A stretch of 64,000 nt of DNA from Thamnaconus septentrionalis (Eukaryota; Chordata; Actinopteri; Tetraodontiformes; Monacanthidae): the NCBI GenBank assembly GCA_009823395.1, contig CM020510.1:12466273-12530272 (forward strand). Direction: 5' to 3'. Each line of letters starts with the position of its first letter. Positions within the stretch are counted from its first letter, which is position 1. This document shows, in pieces, positions 1-10,800 of the stretch. The position numbers and the translations under genes are program-made. The notes beneath the pieces are model-generated. The model did no database searches. It had not been told where the DNA came from and was given only the letters and a program-made list of their open reading frames with translations.

Positions 1-772
<772 letters not shown>

Positions 773-976
773 TCCCCGGCCCCTCTGTTCAGACACCCCC
801 TCCTCTTTCTACCTCTCCTTCACACTCCTCGTCAAACCAGAAGCAGAGGTCCGGAAGGCCACAGCTGGAAAACGGAGCACTTTGAAAAGCCTGCTACTCC
901 CCCCTGGTGGTGGTTTGGTGAACAGTCAGCGAGAATGGGTTCGCAGAAAATGCAGTGGGCGGTGACTTTTCAGGAG

Positions 977-978
<2 letters not shown>

Positions 979-1048
<70 letters not shown>
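979..1048 (+). repeat. (GT)n microsatellite in the smtnl2-like 3' UTR
   Basis: About 35 uninterrupted GT units lie about 200 bases after the stop codon, upstream of the candidate polyadenylation signals. They would therefore be transcribed as a UG repeat in the mRNA. Long open frames on both strands here are artefacts of the repeat. Confidence 0.95.
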
Positions 1049-1050
<2 letters not shown>

Positions 1051-1324
1051 AGTGTGTATGTGTGTGTCTGTACTGTGATGATAACGCTAGAAGAGGATAA
1101 CTTCACACACAAATCACAAGTTTGCTCTTCAGCAGTGGATTTTTTTCTGTGTGGCCGTATCGGTGTAGTTTGGATACCCTGCACAAATCTTTTCATTTAT
1201 TTCCTGATTTTAACCTTTCATGTCACACCAGTGCAATGTATGTTTCACACGTGTCACTACTACAAAAACTTGGTTGAGGTCACTGTTGGGGCAAAAAAAA
1301 AAAAAAAGATTTAATTTCTTGGAA

Positions 1325-1434
1325 AATAAAAAATAAAATTCATTTTTCAGTATCTTTTTGCTGACTTCCAGTCACATCCCTGTATGATGTTGGGTTGCTG
1401 AGAATATGTCAGCATTTGGTAAGTGAACAATAAA
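1325..1434 (+). promoter_or_regulatory. Cluster of polyadenylation signals (smtnl2-like)
   Basis: AATAAA occurs at 1325-1330, 1332-1337 and 1429-1434. The last is followed within about 50 bases by a T/TG-rich stretch (repeated TTGTTCTA) that could act as the downstream element. It is the first plausible mRNA end after the stop at 772. Confidence 0.45.
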
Positions 1435-1850
1435 AGGTAAAAAATCTACCGTCTGAGACATTGAAGTCAATATGTTCTATTGTTCTATTGTTGCAATAAA
1501 AAATATATATATATATATATATAAATCCCTCCTGAGCTGCATTGATTTTCTTAAACACTAGTTTTAGGCAGTGGCAGGAAAATGGTAAGCCAAGTTTGAC
1601 CTACATAAACATTTCAGGCAACAAAAATTATTCTTGTGATAAATGTTTGATCATTTATTTTTGTTATGTCTCACTGGGCTTCAGCAAGATCCCATTTGCA
1701 TTTCAACTACTTTAGATAATTTCGTCACAATTGTGTTGAAAATAATGCCTGAAACTGCTCGAAATTAATTATGTTTAATCAATAGACTACATCTGTCATT
1801 ATTAATGTATAGCAACTTGAAATTAAGTGGGGATCCGAAGCAGAGGTGAG

Positions 1851-1910
1851 CAACACCTGGATTGGCCTGGATGTGGTGGGAGGTGTCCCATCTGATGAGG
1901 CTATAAGAAG
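1851..1910 (+). promoter_or_regulatory. sebox core promoter: inverted CCAAT, TATA box and T-box-like half sites
   Basis: CTATAAGAAG at 1901-1910 is a TATA-like box about 75 bases before the start codon, which would place the transcription start near 1930-1940. ATTGG (inverted CCAAT) sits at 1861-1865. Two AGGTGT cores, T-box type half sites, lie in opposite orientations: CAACACCTGG at 1851-1860 and AGGTGTCC from 1881. T-box control would fit an early mesendoderm homeobox gene, but the sites are short and the assignment is an inference. Confidence 0.45.
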
Positions 1911-1982
1911 GTCAGACTGCAGCTGGACAGTCTGCACTGTGAGTCAGTGAGTGTGTGTTCTCCGCATCTTTGCCTTGGAGTT

Positions 1983-3641
1983 ATGGCTCTGTTCATGGAC
2001 TCGGACTTGTCTTTGCTGAAGGAGAACCAGCAGAAGGACGTGATGGATTTTAACGCGTTGTTTGTGCAGGATCACAGTAACGGTGAGTTCAAATCCATAT
2101 TATCAGCTTTATAGCTCATTGGTTGGTTAGATTTATTATATAGTTCAGAAATGTAAGCCTAGAAAAACAATACAAAATGCAAAATATGCTGAGTTGAGTT
2201 GTTTTTATTAACAACTTGACGAATCAGATAAATTAGCAAATTTGCTATTTTCAAGCTGAACGAAATAAGGAAGAAGAAGAATCAAATTATATTATATTAT
2301 ATTATATTATATTATATTATATTATATTATATTATATATGACCTTTTCCAATGTCAGTCCTCGTATAAAGTTAAAAATATTAATGTTATGCTTTCTATAC
2401 AAGTTATATTGTTTCCCTAAATTAAAATAAATTTAATTAAATTAGTCATTAAAATAAAAATAAAGTAGCATATGAACTGTTTTCGTTTTGGGTTTTGTTT
2501 TTATTACCTATTTAATAATATCCCTCAAATATATCATTTTTTTATTTATTTATATTTATTTATGTCCTAATTGGCAACTGTCTTTGTCCCTGATTTCTTG
2601 ATGCGACCACCAGATGTCCGGGCTGAGTGCTCTGTTTCCTCCCCGGAGCCAGACAGGTCTGGACAGGGTGTGATGGAGGGTCAGAGGAAGAGGAAGAGGA
2701 CCATCTTCAGCCGGGCGCAGCTGTCCGAGCTGGAACAAGCCTTCGCCGTGACGCCCTACCCGGACATCACACTGCGGGAGAGGCTGGCGGCTCACACACA
2801 CCTGCCCGAGAGCAAAATACAGGTGAGTTCATGGAAAACTTTGTCCATAGGTTTGTCGTTTTGCTCTCTGTGCGGTTAGGGTTTGGGGTGAGAAGAACCT
2901 TCCTAAAAGTCTTGCTGTTTGCATCAGGTGTGGTTCCAAAACAGAAGAGCCAGAAGCATCAAGACTGGGAGAATCCCAAAGACCTCCAACCCAGTTCTTG
3001 GAGGTGCAGGAGTTCTCGAAGCTCCCACTGGTCCCGTGACCTCCACCTTCCTCGCTTCAACCAGCCTGGCAGACATATTCAGACATGACCAGATCGTCTC
3101 CAGCGAAGAAGTTCCCCAAATTTATCCTGACTGGATTCAAATCTACAGCAACCCTGTGTCATCACCGCCATCTTCCACGGTTCTCCACCATCAGCCTGCT
3201 TTGGGCTCCTCAAAACTTCCAGAGGCCCGTGTCTGGGAAGAAGAGGAGCAGCACCACCACCACCAGCACCACCAGCAGCAGCAGCAGCAGCACCTGGGTT
3301 CACCATTCACCGGGTTTCTCCACGGCTCTTTTCCTCAGCACATCACCAGGCAGCCGCCTCGCTCGTACCAGGCTTTCAGGAGCTTCAAACCTCAGACTGC
3401 AGCAGCTCCATCCGGGGCTCATCAGACGCCATACGGATGCAACACTGCAGGTGGAGGTCACACCTCTGTAGACCAGGTGGTCCCTTCACACCCTCAGCCG
3501 CTATACTGGGAGGTGACTCAGAATCAGGGGCACCACCACCACCACCATCATCACCCACAAATGGGGCCGCAGACGTCCATGGGATACATCTCAGACCTGA
3601 TCTACAATGCTGCCATTGTCACTAACTTTCTGGAATTCTGA
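1983..3641 (+). CDS. sebox: Paired-class homeobox transcription factor Sebox (mezzo)
   Basis: Three exons (1983-2082, 2614-2822, 2928-3641) give 340 residues; all introns are GT-AG. The homeodomain spans about residues 58-117 and contains VWFQNRRAR, so position 50 is Gln and the DNA-contacting Asn51 is present. The second intron falls between homeodomain residues 46 and 47, the usual place in paired-class genes. The C-terminal half is rich in Ser, Pro, His and Gln, with a Q/H tract near residue 230 and eight histidines near 310. The protein ends in a [10 protein letters not shown] motif that matches the end of mammalian SEBOX as I recall it. In zebrafish this gene (mezzo) acts in nodal-dependent mesendoderm formation. 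Downstream tmem199 and poldip2 lie in the same arrangement as in human, supporting sebox over mixl1 or bon. Confidence 0.9.
2286..2338 (+). repeat. (ATTAT)n pentanucleotide repeat in sebox intron 1
   Basis: About ten tandem copies of a TATAT/ATTAT five-base unit in the middle of the 531-bp first intron. The rest of that intron is AT-rich and unremarkable. Confidence 0.9.
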
Positions 3642-3650
3642 TCCACGGGT

Positions 3651-3664
3651 GGGGGGGGGGGGGG
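3651..3664 (+). repeat. G14 homopolymer just after the sebox stop
   Basis: Fourteen consecutive G residues start nine bases after the TGA stop at 3639-3641, in the 3' UTR. Its length is likely to vary between individuals and is prone to sequencing error. Confidence 0.9.
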
Positions 3665-5569
3665 TGAATGCAGGGATTTGTCTTGTCTTCCTCCGCAACT
3701 CTCCCTGCATCTATTATGTGTTTTAGCCCAGATACTTTCTTATTCAGACTTTTGTGGTTTTGTTTGTGTACTGATTTTAGATCCTCCCACAACTCCCCAG
3801 ATTTCACCAGAACCCATTTATATACAGAGAAATCTTGGGTTTAGTTTTGTAGGTTACATATTGCGTTTGTGAATATCAGGGATCTGCATACTTCATTTCC
3901 AAAGACAATATGGAAAAACATTGAGCCGTGTTGATTGCTTTAAAATATTACCCAGCAGTATTGTAGCTGTCAGCCTGCTGGTGTCATGCAAGGATTAGAA
4001 TGAACTTTAATACAGTTTTGACCATAAGTGTTGCATCAATTTTTTTTAAGTTCATTCAATTGCTATCGTTACACTGACTCAGGTTGTTGTGAAACCCTGC
4101 AAAATGTTGAATGTGTTGCATGACCTCTTTTGAGGAACAGGTTAAGCCAAATGAACTTTATACAGAGTAAAGAGGTAAGTGTTTCTGTTTTTTTTCCCCT
4201 AATGTTTTTGTTTGACAGTGAAGTTCAATGAGTAACCTGCGGACAGTTTTCTCTGTAGAACTGTTGCCGTACCCAATGCCCGCTCCTGTTTTCCTGCTCT
4301 GAGCCGAATCGTGCAGTGTTTCATGCTGCGGCCCTGTGAGTATTATCGTTCAAAACATTCTGATTAAAAAGATTCCTTGTGCTAAGATACCATGACAGGA
4401 ATAATTATTTTCCCAAGTCAAAATATATTTGTTTCATATCCATCTGTAAGCAAGAGGAGGGTTAGATGGACAGAGTGGAGGAAACAAGGAAAAAAAATAA
4501 GCACTAAATTAAAGCCAGAGCTCAGGATATATCAGCTTACTGCCTGTGTAATTCTGCTTGGATTTAAAATTTGAAATATTACATGCGAGGTATAATACAG
4601 AGGCAAATATTACAGACAGTAGGGCACACTGTCCTCCCAGTGCCGGACACAGAGCACTGCATTTCATAATCATCTTTAATACCAAATAATCTTTCAATAA
4701 ACCTTTAATCCTGGTGTCAAATCTCAGATCTTAGGAAGATACTTTTTTTTGTATTCCAGATGTAGTTACATCTTTTAATCCGACCGCTGATATGACAGGA
4801 CTAAATAAGAAGAGGGCAGGGTAGTTTACAAAAAAATGAATTTATATCTCCTCAGGGGATCAGGAAAACAGATCTGTGTCATACTGGACATGCTCCGACA
4901 TGCGATACGCTGTTATTGTACCACGGCTGCACTTGCCCCATGATTACTCTACCCACAAGAGACAATTTGTTTTTTTATGTGATATAGTAAATAACGATTA
5001 GACATCTAGCAGCACATCTGTCAGTCATAGTGAAGCAACTCAACTCAAGAACAGGTTAAAAAAAAGAGGTAACAGATGGCACATCTGGCAGTTACAAAGT
5101 CAAAACAAAGATAACATCTACCATCAACAAACTCTCAGCAAGACAAATATATGACCGAAAGACTATATAAAATAGTTTTGTGTGTTCCAGGTCATTTTAT
5201 TTTAGTATTTGACACAAAATACAATTTAATACAAATACAGTTTATTGAACAATTTTACATAACGTTCTGCCAAAAAAAAAAAAAACAGCACAAAAAACAC
5301 ATTTAAACTGTTATATACAAAATAATTCCGCTGCTCAATGTCATACTTCTGAATTGCTTGGATACCAAAACAAACAAGTCGTTGTTGTCTTTCCATGTTT
5401 AATCTTTAATCTTCCATTTATTTCTCCTGTTTCTGTACATTTTAAGTTGCTTCCCAAAATAAAATGCACTCAGAGTTTCCATAAGAGAGTGAAACATGTG
5501 CTCTGTGTCACGTCTCAGGGAAGAAGCCAGAGTTCCTTTTTGAGCACTGATGCCTGTGTTGCATAGTGT
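3665..5569. other. Convergent 3' UTRs of sebox (+) and tmem199 (-)
   Basis: Non-coding. It holds the sebox 3' UTR (candidate AATAAA at 4696-4701) and, on the minus strand, the tmem199 3' UTR (candidate AATAAA on the minus strand at 5417-5422 and 5241-5246). The region is AT-rich and no reading frame resembles a protein. Confidence 0.5.
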
Positions 5570-6952
5570 TCATGGTTCTCCTAATTCTCCCTCCATGGTC
5601 CGGACCAGCACGTAGAGCTCAGCGAGGCCGACGACAGAGGCAGCGATCACGGCTGATATAACGCGCTGGAAAAGAAGAGTCAGAAAAACAGGTGTTACAT
5701 CAACTCCATGAAGAAAACTGATCCGAGCGGCAGCAATCGCTAATGCAAACAGCCTCTAATCTGTCTAAACTGAAGAAAAACATGTTTCATTAAAAACATT
5801 TTCCTACCGCTGATGTGTCAGTGAACAGGTACTGACTTCCCATGTAAGAACAGGCAAAGGCAGCAACCACGGTGACCAAGAAGTTCAATACAGTCACCAC
5901 CACAGCTTTGGCTGATCGCACTGGACAGACAAAAATATTAGTCAAGAAGATTTTTTTTTGGTAAATTTTATATTTAATATTGTGACTAGATCGTGCTGAG
6001 ACTAATCCATTTATGTACCAACCTTGTTTTCCAAAATCCGTAAATGCTCCACCGCGGTTGATTTCCTTTAGACATGTGTGGTATAGATAAGATTATCAAT
6101 TAATGTGTCATCTCCAACAAGATTTAACGTTATGTTAAATCTATTCAAGACAATCTAAAAGCAGATCATTAAAACTTGACGTTGAGTCACTTTTGTTCGA
6201 TTCTTTAAATGTTTTTAGAAGAAAAGAAAAAAGATATTACCTGCGCATTTACGTTGCGTGTCATTCTGTTGTACTCTTCATTTTCTAATTTGGCTTTGAT
6301 TTTCTCCAGCCGAGCCACTAGTTCTGGGTTCTGCATTTATTGGGGAAATGTCACAGTTTGATTTTTAGACTAAATGGTCACTGTACATGCTTGATTGGAA
6401 AGTACAGAGTTTAGATGCAGAGCTTTACTCACCCTAGGGGGTTTTACAACCATAGGCAGGTGCAATGAGCTGTCCTCCAAGAACTCATGCAGGTAAAAAG
6501 GATGCCCTGGATCCAAAACACATCAAGCAACTGAATTTTTATGATCATAGGACATGGTACAGAGTTGCGCTGAGTTAAATACAATCATACATGACACTTA
6601 AACATTATAACTATCACTGAGGAGCTTCAGGTATTGTTGACTTTTCAAAAACAATATAGCAGAAAAAACTAAACCCATTGAATGCATTCTGAAAAATGGC
6701 TGCATCAGATTTCCTGGAGATTTTGAATATGAGTGACAGTATGTCAGCTGTTATCACAAAGCTCTGACCTTCATCCTTTAGGTGTTTCTTGAGTTCTCTC
6801 AAAGTCTTGAACGACACGACCGTTGGTTGCGGTTTTTCCAGGACGTCCTCCAAACCCTCCTTCAGTTGCTGAGGCAGAGACGAGTTTGCCATCGCCAATA
6901 ACTGCCTCGCCTTCTCTCTGAATTTATCCCCGACTTCAAAAGCCGTTGCCAT
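5570..6952 (-). CDS. tmem199: Transmembrane protein 199, V-ATPase assembly factor (Vma12 homolog)
   Basis: Six exons on the minus strand: 6952-6769, 6506-6433, 6330-6241, 6065-6023, 5920-5808 and 5665-5570, giving 199 residues (human about 208). All introns fit GT-AG. Recognisable stretches are [41 protein letters not shown] and the end [20 protein letters not shown], which closely follow human TMEM199. Two hydrophobic segments near the C-terminus (about residues 134-158 and 164-187) fit the family's ER/ERGIC membrane anchor. The protein helps assemble the V0 sector of the proton pump and affects Golgi glycosylation in humans. The first ATG of the exon, at 6952-6950, is used as the start; there is no upstream in-frame ATG in the open frame. 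Confidence 0.93.
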
Positions 6953-7826
6953 CGTTTTTATCACAAGTAACCCTGTCACTGAAGACCGGTTTTAGGCGAT
7001 GTATCGTTCAAAAATATTTATCCTTTTTAATAGGAAGTTTATAATTTGGTCATATCTGATTCAGCATTAACATCTTATGTGTAGAAAAGTCGTTAAAAAT
7101 CTACTTACGTCAATGTATTTGTATTGTTCTATAGTGGCATAGAGTATTAAGGAAGAAGCACTAAGAGGGTAGCCATATTGCTTGCCTTGTGACACAGTGA
7201 CGTATTAATCACGTGACCAACAGTTTCAACTGTATGTTTTTAAAATGCAATTCAAAATATTAATTGACAATTAAATGAACGACTGTTTAAGATGTATACA
7301 CATTTGGATTTTCTTTCGGTTTAATAACATTAAACCTTAATTTACGGATGAACTGATACGTTGCTCACTGCATCACACGCGAGCGCTGTGGTGCCTTTAC
7401 GGTAATTGGTAAATGCGCCGTGATGACCTGAAAAAAAAAAAGTCAAACGAGAGCATATGCGTACTAATCAACAAAAAAGCAAACAAAGTACACACACATT
7501 TATGCAAAAAAAACAAAAAACATTTTGGAACAATTAATAGGTATGTTTATGTCTGACAAATGTACATCAGATTTTACACCGTTTCTATTCAATGTCAAAA
7601 CGACATTATGTCGCTAGAATATCATTTTGCAGCAAGCGTAACATTTTTTTTTATAAACTCAAATGATTGTGAGGAATTAAAACCGGAATAATAACAATAA
7701 AAAAAACAGTCGCTTTAAACATAAAAGGAAAAGGCAAGGACTTGGCGAGTCTGAAAGTATTTAATTCTCGAACAAACGACTCTTGGATTGTTCCCTGAAA
7801 GCAGCGAGCGTGCCGAAGCAGGAAAG
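6953..7826. promoter_or_regulatory. Shared promoter region of tmem199 and poldip2
   Basis: The two start codons face away from each other across 874 bp, as in human. The tmem199-proximal part carries a CRE-like TGACGTAT at 7198-7205 and an E-box at 7208-7217. The poldip2 end carries a YY1-type motif over the start codon. The middle (about 7420-7740) is AT-rich with A runs. Confidence 0.6.
7208..7217. promoter_or_regulatory. CLEAR-like E-box (TFEB/MITF type)
   Basis: ATCACGTGAC matches nine of ten bases of the CLEAR consensus GTCACGTGAC. It lies about 256 bases upstream of the tmem199 ATG. CLEAR sites mark lysosomal and V-ATPase genes controlled by TFEB family factors, which suits a V-ATPase assembly factor. 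Function is inferred from sequence only. Confidence 0.5.
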
Positions 7827-7834
7827 ATGGCGGC
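7824..7834 (+). promoter_or_regulatory. YY1-type motif over the poldip2 start codon
   Basis: AAGATGGCGGC is a full match to the extended YY1 element often found just downstream of transcription starts in TATA-less housekeeping genes. Here its ATG is the poldip2 initiation codon. Confidence 0.6.
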
Positions 7835-10800
7835 CTGTGCACTACGCCGAGGTTTATGGAACACTGTCAGTAACTATAACAAGAAACACACGCACAGAAT
7901 ACTGAGCTTGGTGGATAGCGCCAGTGTGTTCGAGGTGAACAGGCCGCTGCTGTCATGTCGAGCCTGTAGAGTGACGGGCGGCGTTCAGCCGAGGAGGTTC
8001 ATGTCGTCACGGTAAGAGACGTAGCCAGTGTCGTACCATATCGATGCTAACAGGCTAACGACTTTAGCCAAGTCAGAGTTTTTGGAGGTGAACCCATAAA
8101 CCCTCTGAGTTTGCTTTTGCTGAGAGTTCTACACGGCCGTGTCTGTCTTACTGGTGTTTTTAATACCGCGAACTGACATGGAAGGAACGGTCGTGGATTG
8201 AGACCACACAGTTGCCCTCTGCTCGCCGTTAGCATGGGATCGAGCAGCACCTCTCACGCCTCCTCGGTGCGCTGGTGCGCCGCTTCACACGCAATGTAAA
8301 GTTGGAATGTAATTTGGCAGCAACCACACGCGTATCATTTTGCCAGTTACGATTATCGGTATCTAGCTTTAGTAACCTTACCGGTTGTACAACTCCGACT
8401 AATATCAGACCGATTAGATTGAATGAGACCCAAGCACCAAAAAGGTTAACAGATTATGTTTTTTATATTTTCAGTTATTGTTTTTTGTTTGTTTTTGGTT
8501 TTTTTGGGGGGAAAAGGTGGGTTGGGAATGAGGTTAGTGGAGGTGATGGTTTTGCCTGTCGCTAGTTTTACCACTCGATGCCTCTGCTTGTTTAAACTGC
8601 TAAAACGTGCAAGACTGCACACTGGGCCCACGCCAGTGCAGTTATGCAACAGACCCACGACCATGTCAGTCACAGGATGTGTTCAATCATTTTGGAAAAT
8701 GTTTTTCTACATGGTAAACAGCCTAAAATGGAGAGGAATTCCCTGTCAATTTGAAAGTTTTTTTTGTTTTGTTTTGGTTTTTTTTCAAAATTTTCCAAAA
8801 TATACAACATAGTACTTTGTTGGAAAAGGCAGGGCAATGTTTCATCATTTGTAGTTGTGTCAATAAGTATCCATGTCTGCAAACTAATGTTTACGTGCCT
8901 ATTTTTAACCCAGGAGTGAAAATACCACATGCACCATGACTTTGCAGGTTCCTTCCTGTTGCTCTGCCTTGTCATGTGAACAGAGCTCGGTCACACAGGG
9001 ACGGCACTGTTTTGCTTTGCATTAAACCGTTGGTGGTCTGGCCAGTGGAACTTGAGTGTTGCCCCAAAAAGCTGTTGCTGCTCTGCAGGTTGCAAGGAAC
9101 TCGACCCTCCAATACACACAAATGGGGTGGCGTTAAAATATCCTTGTTGTTGTTGTCGTCGTCGTCGTCGTTATTATTAGCTGTTTGTTGGCCATGCAGG
9201 CTTAGTTGGCTTCACTCACTATTGATGCACTGTGTCACAGTGTGTTAAAGTTTCCCAGACAGATGTAAACTGTTAATAAATTGTGTTTTCTTTACTATGA
9301 ATGTTTTAAAATTTGATTTGTGTTCATGTTGTTTTCCATAGACGATAGATAAAATATACTTTATACAGGACTTAAATGAAAGATAAAATGTTAATGTTGT
9401 CAGAGCCTGTTGCCCCTCAGAGTGAGTTTAAAACTCCTCATCCACAGAGGCTGTCACAGCACCATCATAAGGCAAAAAAACATTCAATCACATCTTGACT
9501 GGTTTATAAAGGAAAGGCAAGGCAGAAAACAAAAATCTGAAATCTGTATCGATTACCTTGTAATTATGTTTCTCACATAGTAATAGAACAGCCAAAACCC
9601 AACTTCCTGCGAGTTTTTAATCCACCCGTCTATACATCCACCTCATTAATCCCTGCTCCTCATCTCTGTTGTGAAGATTAGCTTTGCACAGGGCTCAAGT
9701 CTGCCTGTTATTTATTCAAAGTGACCAGCTGTTGTTGTCTGCAGTAATGTGCACTCTGAGCGTGTGGGTGTTGTTGCAAGGACACTGAGATTAGGTCAGA
9801 CAGTATTCCTGCTTGTTGACATCAGGCAAGTCGAGGTGTTTTATTCAATCTTGTCAAAGTTGTGATTGAGATTACAGCTGAAGGGAAGGCGAGCGACCGA
9901 AGGCCGACGGGAGGATTTTCGCTCGCGTCGAGATGAATGTAAATCATCTTTGTTTGGATGAAAAAAATACAATCCTGCAGCTTCTTCTTTAAAGTATGGG
10001 ATAAACTGTTGAAGCTCCTCCGACACTTATGATGCGTTTATCTGAATCCATGTGCGACATCGTTTTGCTTGTTTTGCACACATTTGACCACAAGCACTGG
10101 GGCCAGTCTTTAATGGTGTTGCCTGTTTTTGGCAGGAACAGGCCTGAAGGGAAAATTTTGGAGACGGTGGGTGTGTTTGAGGCTGTGAAGCAGCACGGAA
10201 AATATGAAACTGGACAGGTAAGATCCACACACGGACACATAATTCCCCATTTTGAGGGGAATATAAAGACACGTTCTTAAAAATGATAAGTGTAAGATTC
10301 TTTAAAAAAAAAAAAATGAATTAAATACATTTTCATAGGTTTATACCTTACCATCTTTTCTTAAGCTTTGAAAAATTACTCTCTTTTTATTTTTATAAGA
10401 GCACACTTGTGATCCGTTCAAGTAGCTGTAATCCGATCTAATTTGTGCTTTGTTGATCCTCCTCCTGCTGATATAATCTCATCCCATTTCTACTTGTTGT
10501 GCTCGTCTCAGCTGTTTCTGCACAGCGTGTTTGGCTACAGAGGCATTGTCCTGTTTCCTTGGCATGCCCGACTGTACGACAGAGACATCACCCCTCCCGT
10601 GTCTGACAGGTGAAACTCTTATCTCCAGCTGCAGGCCGCACCAGGCACACGTCCGTCGCTGCCGTGATTTGTGGGGAAGGAGCCGTTTTGATCGTGACTC
10701 TTGTTTTGTCTGTTGTTGCTGCAGCAAACGTGAGCCCCCAGGAGCCCACGGCTCCAAGGAGGTGAAGGGAAAGACCCACACCTACTACCAAGTCCTTATT

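Larger units (their letters stand above)
773..1850 (+). other. Smoothelin-like 3' UTR and spacer to sebox
   Basis: Holds the smtnl2-like 3' UTR, which includes a long GT repeat, candidate polyadenylation signals between 1325 and 1434, a short AT repeat near 1502-1522, and about 300 bp of AT-rich spacer. No other gene is visible. Confidence 0.5.

Noticed and set aside
1983..3641. Assignment of the homeobox gene to mixl1 or bon
   Set aside because: The C-terminal SDLIY motif and the tmem199/poldip2 neighbourhood point to sebox; mixl1 lies elsewhere in vertebrates.
6953..6979. N-terminal extension of tmem199 from an upstream start
   Set aside because: The codon at 6979-6977 is GTG on the minus strand; the first ATG is at 6952.
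7788..7826. N-terminal extension of poldip2 from an upstream in-frame start
   Set aside because: The upstream codon is TTG; the first ATG in frame is at 7827 and gives the family's usual MAAC start.
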